A DNA stretch of 10,944 bases from an uncultured Pedobacter sp. (GTDB taxonomy: Bacteria > Bacteroidota > Bacteroidia > Sphingobacteriales > Sphingobacteriaceae): the NCBI GenBank assembly GCA_946478755.1, contig CAMLDJ010000175.1, forward strand, positions 1 to 10,944. Direction: 5' to 3'. A program made the translations under genes and the position numbers. Each line of letters opens with the position of its first letter. Positions within the stretch are counted from its first letter, which is position 1. The notes below the pieces were generated by a model. It was not told where the DNA came from and did not search any database. It worked only from the letters and a program-made list of their open reading frames with translations. Below are positions 1-7,855 of this stretch, in pieces.

Positions 1-2580
1 TTAGAAAATCAAGAAAACGACAAAATAATAAGAATCGATATTGACGAGCAAATGAGATCCGCTTACATCGATTATTCGATGTCGGTTATCGTATCAAGGG
101 CCCTGCCTGATGTACGGGATGGATTAAAGCCGGTACACCGGCGCGTGTTATACGGAATGCTTGACCTGGGATTAACGAACAATAAACCATATAAAAAATC
201 TGCACGTATTGTTGGAGAGGTACTTGGTAAGTATCACCCGCACGGCGATGCATCGGTATACAATACCATGGTAAGGATGGCTCAGGAGTGGAGCCTTCGG
301 TATCTGATGGTAGAAGGACAGGGTAATTACGGATCAATTGATGGCGACTTTCCTGCGGCTATGCGTTATACAGAGGCACGTTTCCAGAAAATAGCCGAAG
401 AAATGCTGGCCGATATCAATAAAGACACCGTCGATTTTCAGCTGAACTTTGATGATTCCTTACAGGAGCCTACTGTACTTCCTTCAAAAGTTCCAAACCT
501 GCTCATTAACGGTTCATCCGGTATCGCGGTAGGTATGGCAACCAATATGCCGCCTCATAATCTTACCGAAACCATCAACGCAACTATAGCCTACATTGAC
601 AATAATGAGATCACTATAGCTGAGCTAATGAAGCATATCAAAGCACCGGATTTCCCTACCGGGGCCATAATTTATGGCTATGCAGGTGTTCAGGAAGCTT
701 TTGAGACAGGAAGAGGCCGTATTGTAATGCGTTCTAAAGCGGAGATAGAAACGAATAAGGACCGCGAAACCATCATTGTTACAGAAATACCTTACCAGGT
801 AAATAAAGCGATGATGATCGAGCGTACTGCAGAACTGGTTGGCGAGAAAAAAATAGAAGGCATATCCAACATTAAAGATGAATCCAATAAAGACGGTATC
901 CGTATCGTTTATGAGATCAAACGTGACGCAAATGCTTCTATCGTTTTGAATAACCTGTTCAAGCAAACGGCTTTACAAACTTCATTCAGTGTCAATAACA
1001 TCGCTCTTGTTAAAGGCAGACCACAATTGCTGAACCTGAAAGAGCTGATTCATTATTTTGTTGAGCACAGGCACGAAGTGGTTATCCGTAGAACGAAATT
1101 TGAGCTTGCTGAAGCTAAAAAACGTGCGCATATTCTGGAAGGATTGCTGATTGCGCTGGATCACCTTGACGAAGTTATTCAGCTGATCCGCAGCTCAGAA
1201 ACGCCAGAGGAAGCCAGGCTAGGTTTAATGGAGAAATTTGGCCTGTCAGACATCCAGGCCAGAGCAATTCTTGACATGACCCTGCGCAGGTTGACAGGTC
1301 TGGAACGTGATAAGATCAAAGAAGAGTACAACGAATTGATGAAAACGATCGAATACTTACAGTCTATCTTAGACGATGAAGGTAAACGTATGCAGATCAT
1401 CAAGGACGAACTGACCGAAATGAGAGAGAAGTATGGTGATGAGCGCAGAACTACTATTGTTCATTCGGCAGAAGACATGAGTATGGAAGACTTCATTGAA
1501 GATGAAGAGGTAGTGATTACCATCTCTCATGAAGGCTATATTAAACGTACACCAGCTACAGAATACCGTACCCAGGGAAGAGGCGGCAAAGGTTCTAAAG
1601 GAAGTGATTCCAGAAATGAAGATTTTATTGAGCACCTGCTGATTGCCTCTAATCATAATTATATGTTGTTCTTTACCGAAACAGGCCGCTGTTTCTGGTT
1701 AAGGGTTTACGAAATCCCGGAAGGATCAAGGTTAAGTAAAGGAAGAGCTATCCAGAATATCATCAATATTCCTAAGGAAGAAAAGATCAAAGCCTTTATT
1801 AAGGTGAAGAACCTTAAGGATCAGGAATACCTGGAAAACAATTACATCATCATGTGTACCAAAAAAGGAACGATTAAGAAAACTTCTTTAGAAGCTTATT
1901 CGAGGCCAAGGGTAAACGGTATTAACGCAATTAATATCAATGAAGGTGATCAGTTGCTGGAAGCAAGTTTAACTACGGGCTCAAGTGAAATTGTAATGGC
2001 TTTACGCTCAGGAAGGGCAATTCGTTTCAATGAAGAGAAGGTAAGGCCAATGGGAAGAACTGCAACCGGTGTACGTGGAGTCACACTGGCGCATGAAAAA
2101 GATGAAGTAGTTGGTATGATTGCTGTTGATGATCCGGGTGCAACCGTACTTGTCGTTTCAGAAAAAGGTTATGGTAAACGTACTGATATAGAAGACTATC
2201 GCGTTACTAACAGAGGTGGTAAAGGTGTTAAAACAATTAATGTTACTGAAAAAACCGGAAACCTTGTTGCCATTAAAAATGTTACTGATGCTGACGATCT
2301 AATGATCATCAATAAATCAGGCATCGTAATCAGGATCGTTGTTAGTGCATTGAGGGTTATGGGACGTGCAACACAAGGCGTTCGGTTAATCAACCTGAAA
2401 GGTAATGATGAGATCGCATCCGTTGCCAGAATTGAACATGAGGAGGAAGAAGTTGAAGAAACCGAAAATTATGTTGTGGTAGACGGAGAGCCTGCAGGTG
2501 AAATTAGTGATGATTCTGCTGACGAAAACGATGAAGAAGAAGGAGAGGCTGATGACGATGCTACAGAAGAAGAAAAATAA
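1..2580 (+). CDS. gyrA: DNA gyrase subunit A, 5' end cut by the window edge
   Basis: GyrA is the DNA-breaking and rejoining subunit of the GyrA2GyrB2 type II topoisomerase that introduces negative supercoils. The frame is open from base 1 and encodes typical GyrA sequence ([16 protein letters not shown]) before the first ATG at 52, so that ATG is internal and the true start lies a few codons outside the window. 859 codons are visible, close to full length. The catalytic tyrosine is in the RYTEARF motif (codon 367-369). The quinolone-resistance-determining region reads [11 protein letters not shown], with Ala and Asn where E. coli has Ser83 and Asp87. The C-terminal beta-pinwheel begins with a GyrA box, QGRGGKG (1573-1593), and carries a degenerate RGGKG repeat near 2212-2226. 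The protein ends in a very acidic tail rich in Glu and Asp (from about 2440), as in many GyrAs. Tandem TAA stops at 2578-2583 end it. The active-site and pinwheel landmarks separate it from ParC. Confidence 0.98.
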   Translation, partial: LENQENDKIIRIDIDEQMRSAYIDYSMSVIVSRALPDVRDGLKPVHRRVLYGMLDLGLTNNKPYKKSARIVGEVLGKYHPHGDASVYNTMVRMAQEWSLRYLMVEGQGNYGSIDGDFPAAMRYTEARFQKIAEEMLADINKDTVDFQLNFDDSLQEPTVLPSKVPNLLINGSSGIAVGMATNMPPHNLTETINATIAYIDNNEITIAELMKHIKAPDFPTGAIIYGYAGVQEAFETGRGRIVMRSKAEIETNKDRETIIVTEIPYQVNKAMMIERTAELVGEKKIEGISNIKDESNKDGIRIVYEIKRDANASIVLNNLFKQTALQTSFSVNNIALVKGRPQLLNLKELIHYFVEHRHEVVIRRTKFELAEAKKRAHILEGLLIALDHLDEVIQLIRSSETPEEARLGLMEKFGLSDIQARAILDMTLRRLTGLERDKIKEEYNELMKTIEYLQSILDDEGKRMQIIKDELTEMREKYGDERRTTIVHSAEDMSMEDFIEDEEVVITISHEGYIKRTPATEYRTQGRGGKGSKGSDSRNEDFIEHLLIASNHNYMLFFTETGRCFWLRVYEIPEGSRLSKGRAIQNIINIPKEEKIKAFIKVKNLKDQEYLENNYIIMCTKKGTIKKTSLEAYSRPRVNGINAININEGDQLLEASLTTGSSEIVMALRSGRAIRFNEEKVRPMGRTATGVRGVTLAHEKDEVVGMIAVDDPGATVLVVSEKGYGKRTDIEDYRVTNRGGKGVKTINVTEKTGNLVAIKNVTDADDLMIINKSGIVIRIVVSALRVMGRATQGVRLINLKGNDEIASVARIEHEEEEVEETENYVVVDGEPAGEISDDSADENDEEEGEADDDATEEEK

Positions 2581-2619
2581 TAAGAAACTATCAAGAATTG
2601 TTAAACATAATCTAATAAA

Positions 2620-3696
2620 ATGAAGAAGGTACTTTTAGGTATATTGTTTGTAGGTGTGACCTCATTTGCAAACGCTCAAAAAAGTGAGATCAGTGAGGCT
2701 AAAAAAGCATGGAATCTTTTAGGCATCACTACAGGCAAAACCTTAGCGGATCATTTGAAAGCACTAAATGGCGGACTGGCACACACCGATCTGGCGATTG
2801 CGCATGAAAAGTCCAAAGATTTGCCGGATGCCTGGTCTTACAGGGCATTATTTGCGTCCAGAATCGCATTGGTTGATTCTGTTGATTTAAATAATGCGAA
2901 AGCGAAACAGAAAATAGCCGAAGAGGCCATCGCAAAAGCCCAGGAACTGGATAAAAAAGGTGGTGAAAAAGAAAATATTGATCAGGCAAAGGTCAATGTA
3001 GAGAATGCCGTAAGAAACAGGGCGATCTATGCCTATAAAAAGAAGGACTTTGCGGCAGCACTTGAAGCTTTTAATGAGATCACTACTAAAAACCCGAAAG
3101 ACACCTCCATGTTTGTGAATGCAGGTGTAACTGCAAAAGAATTGCAGAACTACCCGGAAGTGATCAGAAATTTCAAAAAAGCAATTGAGCTGAATTATCC
3201 GGATTCAAAAGTCTTATACTCAGAGATCGTTAACATTACCTTTGATAAATTGAAAGACAGTGTTACCGGCCTGGCCCTGATTAAAGAAGCTGCAGCAAAA
3301 TTCCCTGATGATTCTTATTTTATTGGTTTAGAGACAGATCACTACATCAAAACGGGTGACATCGCAAAATCTCAGGAAATGCTAAGCAAATTAATCGCTA
3401 AAGACCCTAAAAATGCCACTTATCAATATTTAATGGGAGATACCTATTACAAACAGGCTTTAGCTATACAAACGCAAAGAAATGCTTTGGATGTCAAAAA
3501 AACCAAAGAATTCAATGAATTGGGCGTTAAGATGACAAAATTCATTGATCAGTCTATACCTTATTATAAAGCTGCTTTAGAACTGGATCCTAAAAATGTT
3601 AATGCACTGGAGAACCTGAAAGTTATTTATCTGTTTAAAGATGATAAGGTTAACTACGAATTGATTAACAAAAGACTGGAAGCACTGAAGAAATAA
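2620..3696 (+). CDS. Exported tetratricopeptide-repeat protein downstream of gyrA
   Basis: The 358-residue product has a signal peptide (two lysines, a hydrophobic core, then FANA before QKS), with cleavage predicted after residue 19. The mature protein would start with Gln, as the Bacteroidota 'Q rule' for signal peptidase I substrates describes, and should be periplasmic. The rest is alpha-helical with TPR-like units at about residues 128-161, 162-195, 230-263 and 264-324. The clearest is the first, with the usual Tyr, Ala, Phe and Pro spacing (AYKKKDFAAALEAF, then NPKD). The last unit is interrupted by a Lys-rich stretch of about 30 residues. TPRs bind protein partners, and no enzymatic motif is visible. 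The gene lies 39 nt after gyrA with no terminator between them, so read-through from gyrA is likely, and a strong terminator follows. It resembles the gene at 3772. The specific function is unknown. Confidence 0.93.
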   Translation: MKKVLLGILFVGVTSFANAQKSEISEAKKAWNLLGITTGKTLADHLKALNGGLAHTDLAIAHEKSKDLPDAWSYRALFASRIALVDSVDLNNAKAKQKIAEEAIAKAQELDKKGGEKENIDQAKVNVENAVRNRAIYAYKKKDFAAALEAFNEITTKNPKDTSMFVNAGVTAKELQNYPEVIRNFKKAIELNYPDSKVLYSEIVNITFDKLKDSVTGLALIKEAAAKFPDDSYFIGLETDHYIKTGDIAKSQEMLSKLIAKDPKNATYQYLMGDTYYKQALAIQTQRNALDVKKTKEFNELGVKMTKFIDQSIPYYKAALELDPKNVNALENLKVIYLFKDDKVNYELINKRLEALKK

Positions 3697-3720
3697 TTCA
3701 ACAAGAATAGCAAAGTAAAG

Positions 3721-3752
3721 AGAGGGGTAATTTTTATCCCTCTTTTTTTTTT
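3721..3752 (+). terminator. Intrinsic terminator after the gyrA-TPR unit
   Basis: A 10-bp stem (AGAGGGGTAA at 3721-3730 pairing with TTATCCCTCT at 3734-3743, one G-U pair) has a 3-nt T loop and is followed directly by an unbroken T-run to 3752. It starts 24 nt after the stop of the first TPR gene. This is a textbook Rho-independent terminator on the plus strand and separates the two TPR genes into different transcription units. Confidence 0.9.
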
Positions 3753-3753
3753 A

Positions 3754-3761
3754 TAAGTTTG
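3754..3761 (+). promoter_or_regulatory. Candidate -7 promoter box for the second TPR gene
   Basis: TAAGTTTG matches the Bacteroidota sigma-ABfr -7 consensus TAnnTTTG exactly. It lies just past the terminator T-run. Transcription would start around 3767-3769, leaving a leader of only a few nt before ATG 3772 or about 13 nt before ATG 3781. No good -33 TTTG or TTG is visible, because that position is filled by the T-rich terminator, so this is a half-match. The main support is positional: a gene directly downstream of a terminator needs its own promoter. Confidence 0.4.
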
Positions 3762-3771
3762 TAACAAGAAC

Positions 3772-4929
3772 ATGTTTTGTATGAGTAAGATATCTTTTGT
3801 TTGTAGTGTATTCCTGATTTCCATAAGTTATAACGTTGCCTTTGCCCAAAAAAGCCAGCTTCAAATCGCACGTAACAGTGTTGGCAAACTTCAGGTTGCC
3901 ATCAATGCCAAACAGGACGTTAAGAAGCAGCTAACGTTACTAGGAGAGGGGATTAAAGCTGCCGAAGCAGCCCAGAACGACAAAAAAACAGGGAAATGGC
4001 CGGAAACATGGGCCGTAAAAGCATATTTAAGTTCTTATGTATCGGTCATAGAAACTGATGAGGGCAATGCAGATAAATATTATAGCCTTGCGCTCAAAGC
4101 AATTGATTCCGCAAAAAAGCTGGATAAATTCCAGGCCAATCATCAGCTGATCGCTGCATCAGATTACAATGTGAACATCAGAAAACAAAAGAAAGGTAAC
4201 GCAGCATATGCGAAAGGGGATTTTGAAGCGGCATATGAGCTCCTTAAGGAAGTCAGCGATTATTTACCTAAAGATACCACACTCGCCATCAATACAGCAC
4301 TGTCGGCACAAAGCATCCAGGCATTCGACAAAGCTTTGATCTATTTTAAAAGAGCAAAGGATAATGGCATTAAAAACCCAGTGGTTTTCCAGAATATGGC
4401 CAGCATTTATAGCTCGAAATTTGAACATGAACTCGCTATACGAACCCTTGAGGATGGCATTAAAGTTAACCCTTATAACGTTTTCCTAACCAATGATTAC
4501 ATCAACCTCTTGTTGGATAATGAAAAATATCCGGAAGCCATGCGGGTGATTGAATCGACACTTAAGGTTGAAACAAGCAATAAATTACTCTATTTCTTAT
4601 ACGGTTATCTGCAGCAACATAAAGTCAACTACAGCACTGCAGAACTTGCCTATAACAAAGCTTTAGCGCTGGATGAGAATTATTTTGATGCATTGTATCA
4701 ATTGGGCTTGGTGTATATCAATTCTGCAAATCAATCACTTAAATCCGGCGCGGCTGAAAAAGCGCCCAAATTTTCTTCATACATCAACAGAGCAGAAATT
4801 GCATTGCTTCAGGCGCACGAAGTCAACCAGAACGACAAAGCAACGATCCAGCTGCTGATCGAGATCTATACCAGAAAGCAAAGATTAGATAAAGTTCAGG
4901 AACTTAAAGCAGAACTGGCAGAGTTTTAA
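3772..4929 (+). CDS. Exported tetratricopeptide-repeat protein, paralogue of the preceding gene
   Basis: This 385-residue protein has an N-terminal signal peptide ending AFA before QKS (cleavage about residue 25), giving a mature N-terminal Gln and a likely periplasmic location. The Cys in the hydrophobic core is too far upstream of the cleavage site to be a lipobox. An in-frame ATG at 3781 (MSKISF) gives a more standard signal peptide and a longer leader after the candidate promoter, so it may be the true start. TPR-like helical pairs run from about residue 138 to the C-terminus, including AYAKGDFEAAYELL, an EKYPEAMRVIE unit and AELAYNKALALD. An insert rich in Ser, Lys and Ala (about 320-338) splits the penultimate unit, at the same relative place as in the neighbour. 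Matching blocks (AWSYRA/TWAVKA, KKDFAAALEAF/KGDFEAAYELL, PKDTS/PKDTT) indicate an old tandem duplication. No catalytic motif is seen and the function is unknown. Confidence 0.92.
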   Translation: MFCMSKISFVCSVFLISISYNVAFAQKSQLQIARNSVGKLQVAINAKQDVKKQLTLLGEGIKAAEAAQNDKKTGKWPETWAVKAYLSSYVSVIETDEGNADKYYSLALKAIDSAKKLDKFQANHQLIAASDYNVNIRKQKKGNAAYAKGDFEAAYELLKEVSDYLPKDTTLAINTALSAQSIQAFDKALIYFKRAKDNGIKNPVVFQNMASIYSSKFEHELAIRTLEDGIKVNPYNVFLTNDYINLLLDNEKYPEAMRVIESTLKVETSNKLLYFLYGYLQQHKVNYSTAELAYNKALALDENYFDALYQLGLVYINSANQSLKSGAAEKAPKFSSYINRAEIALLQAHEVNQNDKATIQLLIEIYTRKQRLDKVQELKAELAEF

Positions 4930-5160
4930 CTAAGAACTGTCAGAGCTGACCTTCAGGTAAAACCCTTGAATAGGGTGTTATCATTATTATTACTTAACAT
5001 AATATTAATTATGGTACTGCATGGCTTTTCGAGAAGGAGGCTTTATATATGCTATAGAGAGAAAATTATTTTACCCTTTGAATTAAATAAACCTAAAAAA
5101 TGTTGATATTACTAGCTAAAATGGTCAAATAATTGATATGCCTTAATATAAGTTTTACCT
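4930..5160. other. AT-rich intergenic region upstream of the FUSC gene
   Basis: This 231-nt gap is AT-rich and should hold the end of the TPR transcript and the promoter of the FUSC gene. Visible elements are weak: a 5-bp hairpin (ACCCT at 4962-4966 with AGGGT at 4972-4976) with no T-run; a perfect Shine-Dalgarno AAGGAGG at 5034-5040, 8 nt before an ATG-CTA-TAG two-codon ORF (5049-5057); a stretched -7-like TACCCTTTG at 5072-5080; and TAAGTTTT at 5149-5156, one base off the -7 consensus but so close to the ATG that it would give a leaderless message. None is firm enough to call a promoter. No tRNA, sRNA or larger coding frame stands out. Confidence 0.6.
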
Positions 5161-7320
5161 ATGTTTCATCGTCCGGTCAGAAGTATTCATGATTTTTTGT
5201 TAAGTACTTATTTTGCTGACGGATTACGTATCACATTGGGCGTGCTTTGTCCGTCGCTCATTCTTGCCCAGTTTGGTTTATTGCAGTACGGAATGACCTT
5301 ATCCTTAGGCGCTTTGTGTGCGAGCGTCGTGGATTCTCCGGGACCAATCGTTCACCGCCGAAACGCGATGCTGATCACTACAGCATTGATCACACTCATT
5401 TTTATTGTAGTTGGGCTAACCAACAGCAATATTTATTTCACAGCAATGCTGATCGTATGCTTCAGTTTTATTTTTTCCATGTTTTTCGTGTATGGCACCA
5501 GGGCTGCTTCAATCGGAACAGCTGCGCTGCTTATCATGGTCTTAAGTATAGATGATCTGCGACCCTGGCAGGAAGTCCTGTTTTCTTCTGCACTTCTCCT
5601 CGCAGGAAGCATCTGGTATACCCTTTTGAGCTATTTTTTCTATAGGCTACGCCCTTTCCGTATTGTTCAGCAAACTTTAAGTGACGCTATTCATGAAGTC
5701 AGCCTTTTTTTAAGAGCAAAGGCTAAATTTTACCATCAAAACGTCGACTATGATGATAATTATGCCGACCTGCTTCAGCTTCAAGTCCTAGTTCATGAAA
5801 AACAGGATGCTGTGAGGGAAGTATTGTTTAAAACGAGAGAGATTGTAAGGGACTCAACTCCTGAAGGGAGATTTCTTCTGCTGGTCTTTGTAGATATGGT
5901 GGATCTTTTTGAGCAGGTGATGTCTACCTATTACAATTACAAGCAGTTGCATGAGCAATTCGACTCCTCAGGCATATTAAGACATTACGAGTCGGTCATC
6001 ATCAAGATAGCAGATGAGCTGGACGACATTGCTTTTGCTTTAAAAACCGGTGGCACCCCTAGCCTGCCCACTTCCCTGATTGAGGATGTAGAGAAACTAA
6101 GGAAGGAGATCACTCAGCTGGAAAGTGAAAACAAAGACGGTAAATACAATACATTGGGTATTATCGCCTTGAAAAATATTGAAGTTAACATCGAAAATAT
6201 TCTTTCCCGCCTCAAAACGATCAACAGTTACTTCAACAAGAAGGAAAAGAAAAATCTGAAAGCCCGGGAGATTGAGATCGATAAATTCGTAACCAGGCAA
6301 AATGTTGATCCGCAGCTGCTTTACGAAAATATCACTTTCAGTTCCTCCACATTCCGTCATTCGCTGCGTGTAGCCATTGTTATGCTGATTGGGTACATCG
6401 TGGCAAAATCATTAAGCTTTTCGCACAGTTACTGGATCCTGCTGACCATCCTGGTAATTTCCAAGCCAGGCTTCAGTTTAACCAAACAAAGAAATTATGA
6501 ACGCATCGTTGGAACCGTGATCGGTGCTTTTATAGGGATGGGTATCCTTGTCTACATTCAGGATAAAAATACCTTATTTGTTATCCTGCTATTCTGTATG
6601 ATTGGGGCCTACAGTTTCCAGCGTAAAAACTATGTGGTAAGCGTCCTGTTTATGACCCCCTATATTTTGGTTTTGTTCGATTTCCTTGGAATGGGAAGCT
6701 TATCTATAGCCCGGGAAAGAATCTATGATACGCTGATTGGTTCTGGTATCGCATTATTAGCCAGCTATTCCCTGTTTCCCAATTGGGAACATGAAAAGCT
6801 TAAAGAAGGAATGCTTGACATTCTTAAAGCCAACATCAAGTATTTTGAAGAGGTTGTGCTCTTGTATGTAAACGGGCTAAACAACCTGACGAGTTATAAG
6901 GTGGCCCGTAAAGAGGTATATGTTGCAACAGCCAACCTGGCTTCACTTTTTCAGCGCATGTTCTCTGAACCTAAAAGCAAGCAGATCATGATGACAGAAC
7001 TGCATCAGTTTACCGCATTGAACCATCATCTTTCTTCTTATATTGCTACACTGTCCTTATACAAGAAGGAACATGCCCTTGTCGTGGCAAACTTTGATGA
7101 CCTTAAACCGGTCGTTCAGAACACGATTTACCTGTTAAACCTGTCTGTCGAAAATCTGCAGGAAAATAAAGGTATTACCAGTAATGTCCCGTTGATCAGA
7201 AGCAAATTCAACGAATTACCCAAAACGCAAACTGATGATGTCGTTATCGCTGAACAGATTGATCTGATACAAAAAGTTGCCTATGACATCTTTAAACTGT
7301 CAGAAAAAATTAAATTGTAA
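5161..7320 (+). CDS. FUSC-family (YccS/YhfK-like) inner-membrane protein
   Basis: The 719-residue protein has the layout of YccS-like FUSC proteins, which are related to fusaric-acid resistance and aromatic acid efflux components. An N-terminal membrane bundle spans about residues 20-162 (GMTLSLGALCASVVDSPGP, then hydrophobic segments). A cytosolic helical region covers about 165-395 and includes a likely coiled coil at 307-325. A second membrane bundle spans about 400-540, with the FUSC hallmark YWILLTILVISKPGFSLTKQ followed by RIVGTVIGAFIGMG. A helical C-terminal domain of about 180 residues follows. The start at 5161 gives a short N-terminal segment before the conserved FADGLRI stretch, as expected for the family. 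Transport is inferred from the family and the substrate cannot be told. No membrane-fusion or outer-membrane efflux partner lies beside it, so it may act alone or have an envelope role. ohr follows after 53 nt with no terminator between, so co-transcription is possible. Confidence 0.9.
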   Translation: MFHRPVRSIHDFLLSTYFADGLRITLGVLCPSLILAQFGLLQYGMTLSLGALCASVVDSPGPIVHRRNAMLITTALITLIFIVVGLTNSNIYFTAMLIVCFSFIFSMFFVYGTRAASIGTAALLIMVLSIDDLRPWQEVLFSSALLLAGSIWYTLLSYFFYRLRPFRIVQQTLSDAIHEVSLFLRAKAKFYHQNVDYDDNYADLLQLQVLVHEKQDAVREVLFKTREIVRDSTPEGRFLLLVFVDMVDLFEQVMSTYYNYKQLHEQFDSSGILRHYESVIIKIADELDDIAFALKTGGTPSLPTSLIEDVEKLRKEITQLESENKDGKYNTLGIIALKNIEVNIENILSRLKTINSYFNKKEKKNLKAREIEIDKFVTRQNVDPQLLYENITFSSSTFRHSLRVAIVMLIGYIVAKSLSFSHSYWILLTILVISKPGFSLTKQRNYERIVGTVIGAFIGMGILVYIQDKNTLFVILLFCMIGAYSFQRKNYVVSVLFMTPYILVLFDFLGMGSLSIARERIYDTLIGSGIALLASYSLFPNWEHEKLKEGMLDILKANIKYFEEVVLLYVNGLNNLTSYKVARKEVYVATANLASLFQRMFSEPKSKQIMMTELHQFTALNHHLSSYIATLSLYKKEHALVVANFDDLKPVVQNTIYLLNLSVENLQENKGITSNVPLIRSKFNELPKTQTDDVVIAEQIDLIQKVAYDIFKLSEKIKL

Positions 7321-7373
7321 ACTTTTAAAGCATCTTCAGCGTTTTAGTTGGAATTAAAAGAATCAAAAAAAGT

Positions 7374-7784
7374 ATGGAAAAGTTGTATACAGCCTCTGTA
7401 ACCGCCAAAGGTGGAAGGAATGGTCATATTAAGTCAAGCGATGGAACAATAGAATTTGATGTTAGAAAACCAAGGGAAATGGGCGGACAAGGTGGTGCTA
7501 CAAATCCAGAACAACTATTCGCAGCAGCTTGGGGCCCCTGTTATCTCGGGGCACTTGGAGCTATAGCCGAACGCGAAGGTATTGATATTTCCGAGGCCAG
7601 CGTAGAGGTGCATATCTCCCTGAACCAGGAAGGCAGTTCATCTGTTCTTTCTGCAGATCTGGACGTACACATTCCCGGTATTGCGATAACAGAAGCACAG
7701 ACCCTGGCGGACAAGGCTAGTCACGCCTGCCCTTATTCTAAAGCGACAAAAGGTAATATTTCGACAAGGGTAACCGCAATTTAA
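7374..7784 (+). CDS. ohr: Organic hydroperoxide reductase, Ohr subfamily of OsmC-like proteins
   Basis: Ohr reduces organic and fatty-acid hydroperoxides to alcohols with a reactive cysteine pair that is recycled by dithiols (lipoyl proteins in characterised members). The 136-residue length is usual. Both redox cysteines are present: the peroxidatic Cys56 in NPEQLFAAAWGPC and the resolving Cys119 in HACPYSKATKGNI. The Arg15 (GGRNG) and Glu46 (NPEQ) positions that hold the peroxidatic cysteine in Ohr structures are also kept. The CPYS-AT-GN motif argues for Ohr rather than classical OsmC. The protein has no signal peptide and should be cytosolic. The leader before the ATG is A-rich (AATCAAAAAAAGT) without a Shine-Dalgarno, as is usual for Bacteroidota. 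No MarR-type OhrR regulator gene is in the window. The gene ends at a terminator shared with convergent bioB. Confidence 0.93.
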   Translation: MEKLYTASVTAKGGRNGHIKSSDGTIEFDVRKPREMGGQGGATNPEQLFAAAWGPCYLGALGAIAEREGIDISEASVEVHISLNQEGSSSVLSADLDVHIPGIAITEAQTLADKASHACPYSKATKGNISTRVTAI

Positions 7785-7800
7785 TCTGGCCCTGATTTTA

Positions 7801-7840
7801 AAAAAAAAAAGCTGTTTGGTTATGAAACAGCCTTTTTTTT
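7801..7840. terminator. Bidirectional intrinsic terminator between convergent ohr and bioB
   Basis: A perfect 7-bp stem (GCTGTTT at 7811-7817 with AAACAGC at 7825-7831) with a 7-nt loop is flanked by ten or more A on the left (7801-7810) and eight T on the right (7833-7840). Read on plus it ends ohr (stop 7784). Read on minus, the A-run becomes the U-tract ending the corA-mgtE-bioB unit (bioB stop at 7856). The A and T runs can also extend the stem. Confidence 0.9.
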
Positions 7841-7855
7841 AAAATCATACTTATG

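Noticed and set aside
86..2393. Several open frames of 60-113 codons on the minus strand opposite gyrA.
   Set aside because: They are shadows of the strongly coding gyrA frame; their translations show no domain-like composition and no start context.
4962..4976. Hairpin ACCCT-TGAAT-AGGGT after the second TPR gene, considered as a terminator.
   Set aside because: The stem is only 5 bp and no T-run follows, so it does not meet the pattern of the two good terminators here.
5011..5106. A 31-codon plus-strand ORF (MVLHGFSRRRLYICY...) in the gap before the FUSC gene.
   Set aside because: Odd composition, no hydrophobic or domain-like pattern, and the length is expected by chance. It also overlaps the two-codon ORF with the better ribosome site.
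7322..7360. Inverted repeat CTTTTAA/TTAAAAG between the FUSC gene and ohr, considered as an operator or terminator.
   Set aside because: The arms are AT-only apart from one base and lie 25 nt apart; this is expected by chance in AT-rich spacer.
7374..7784. Classical OsmC (osmotically inducible protein) rather than Ohr.
   Set aside because: The CPYSKATKGNI motif and the position of the Arg and Glu residues fit the Ohr subfamily better.
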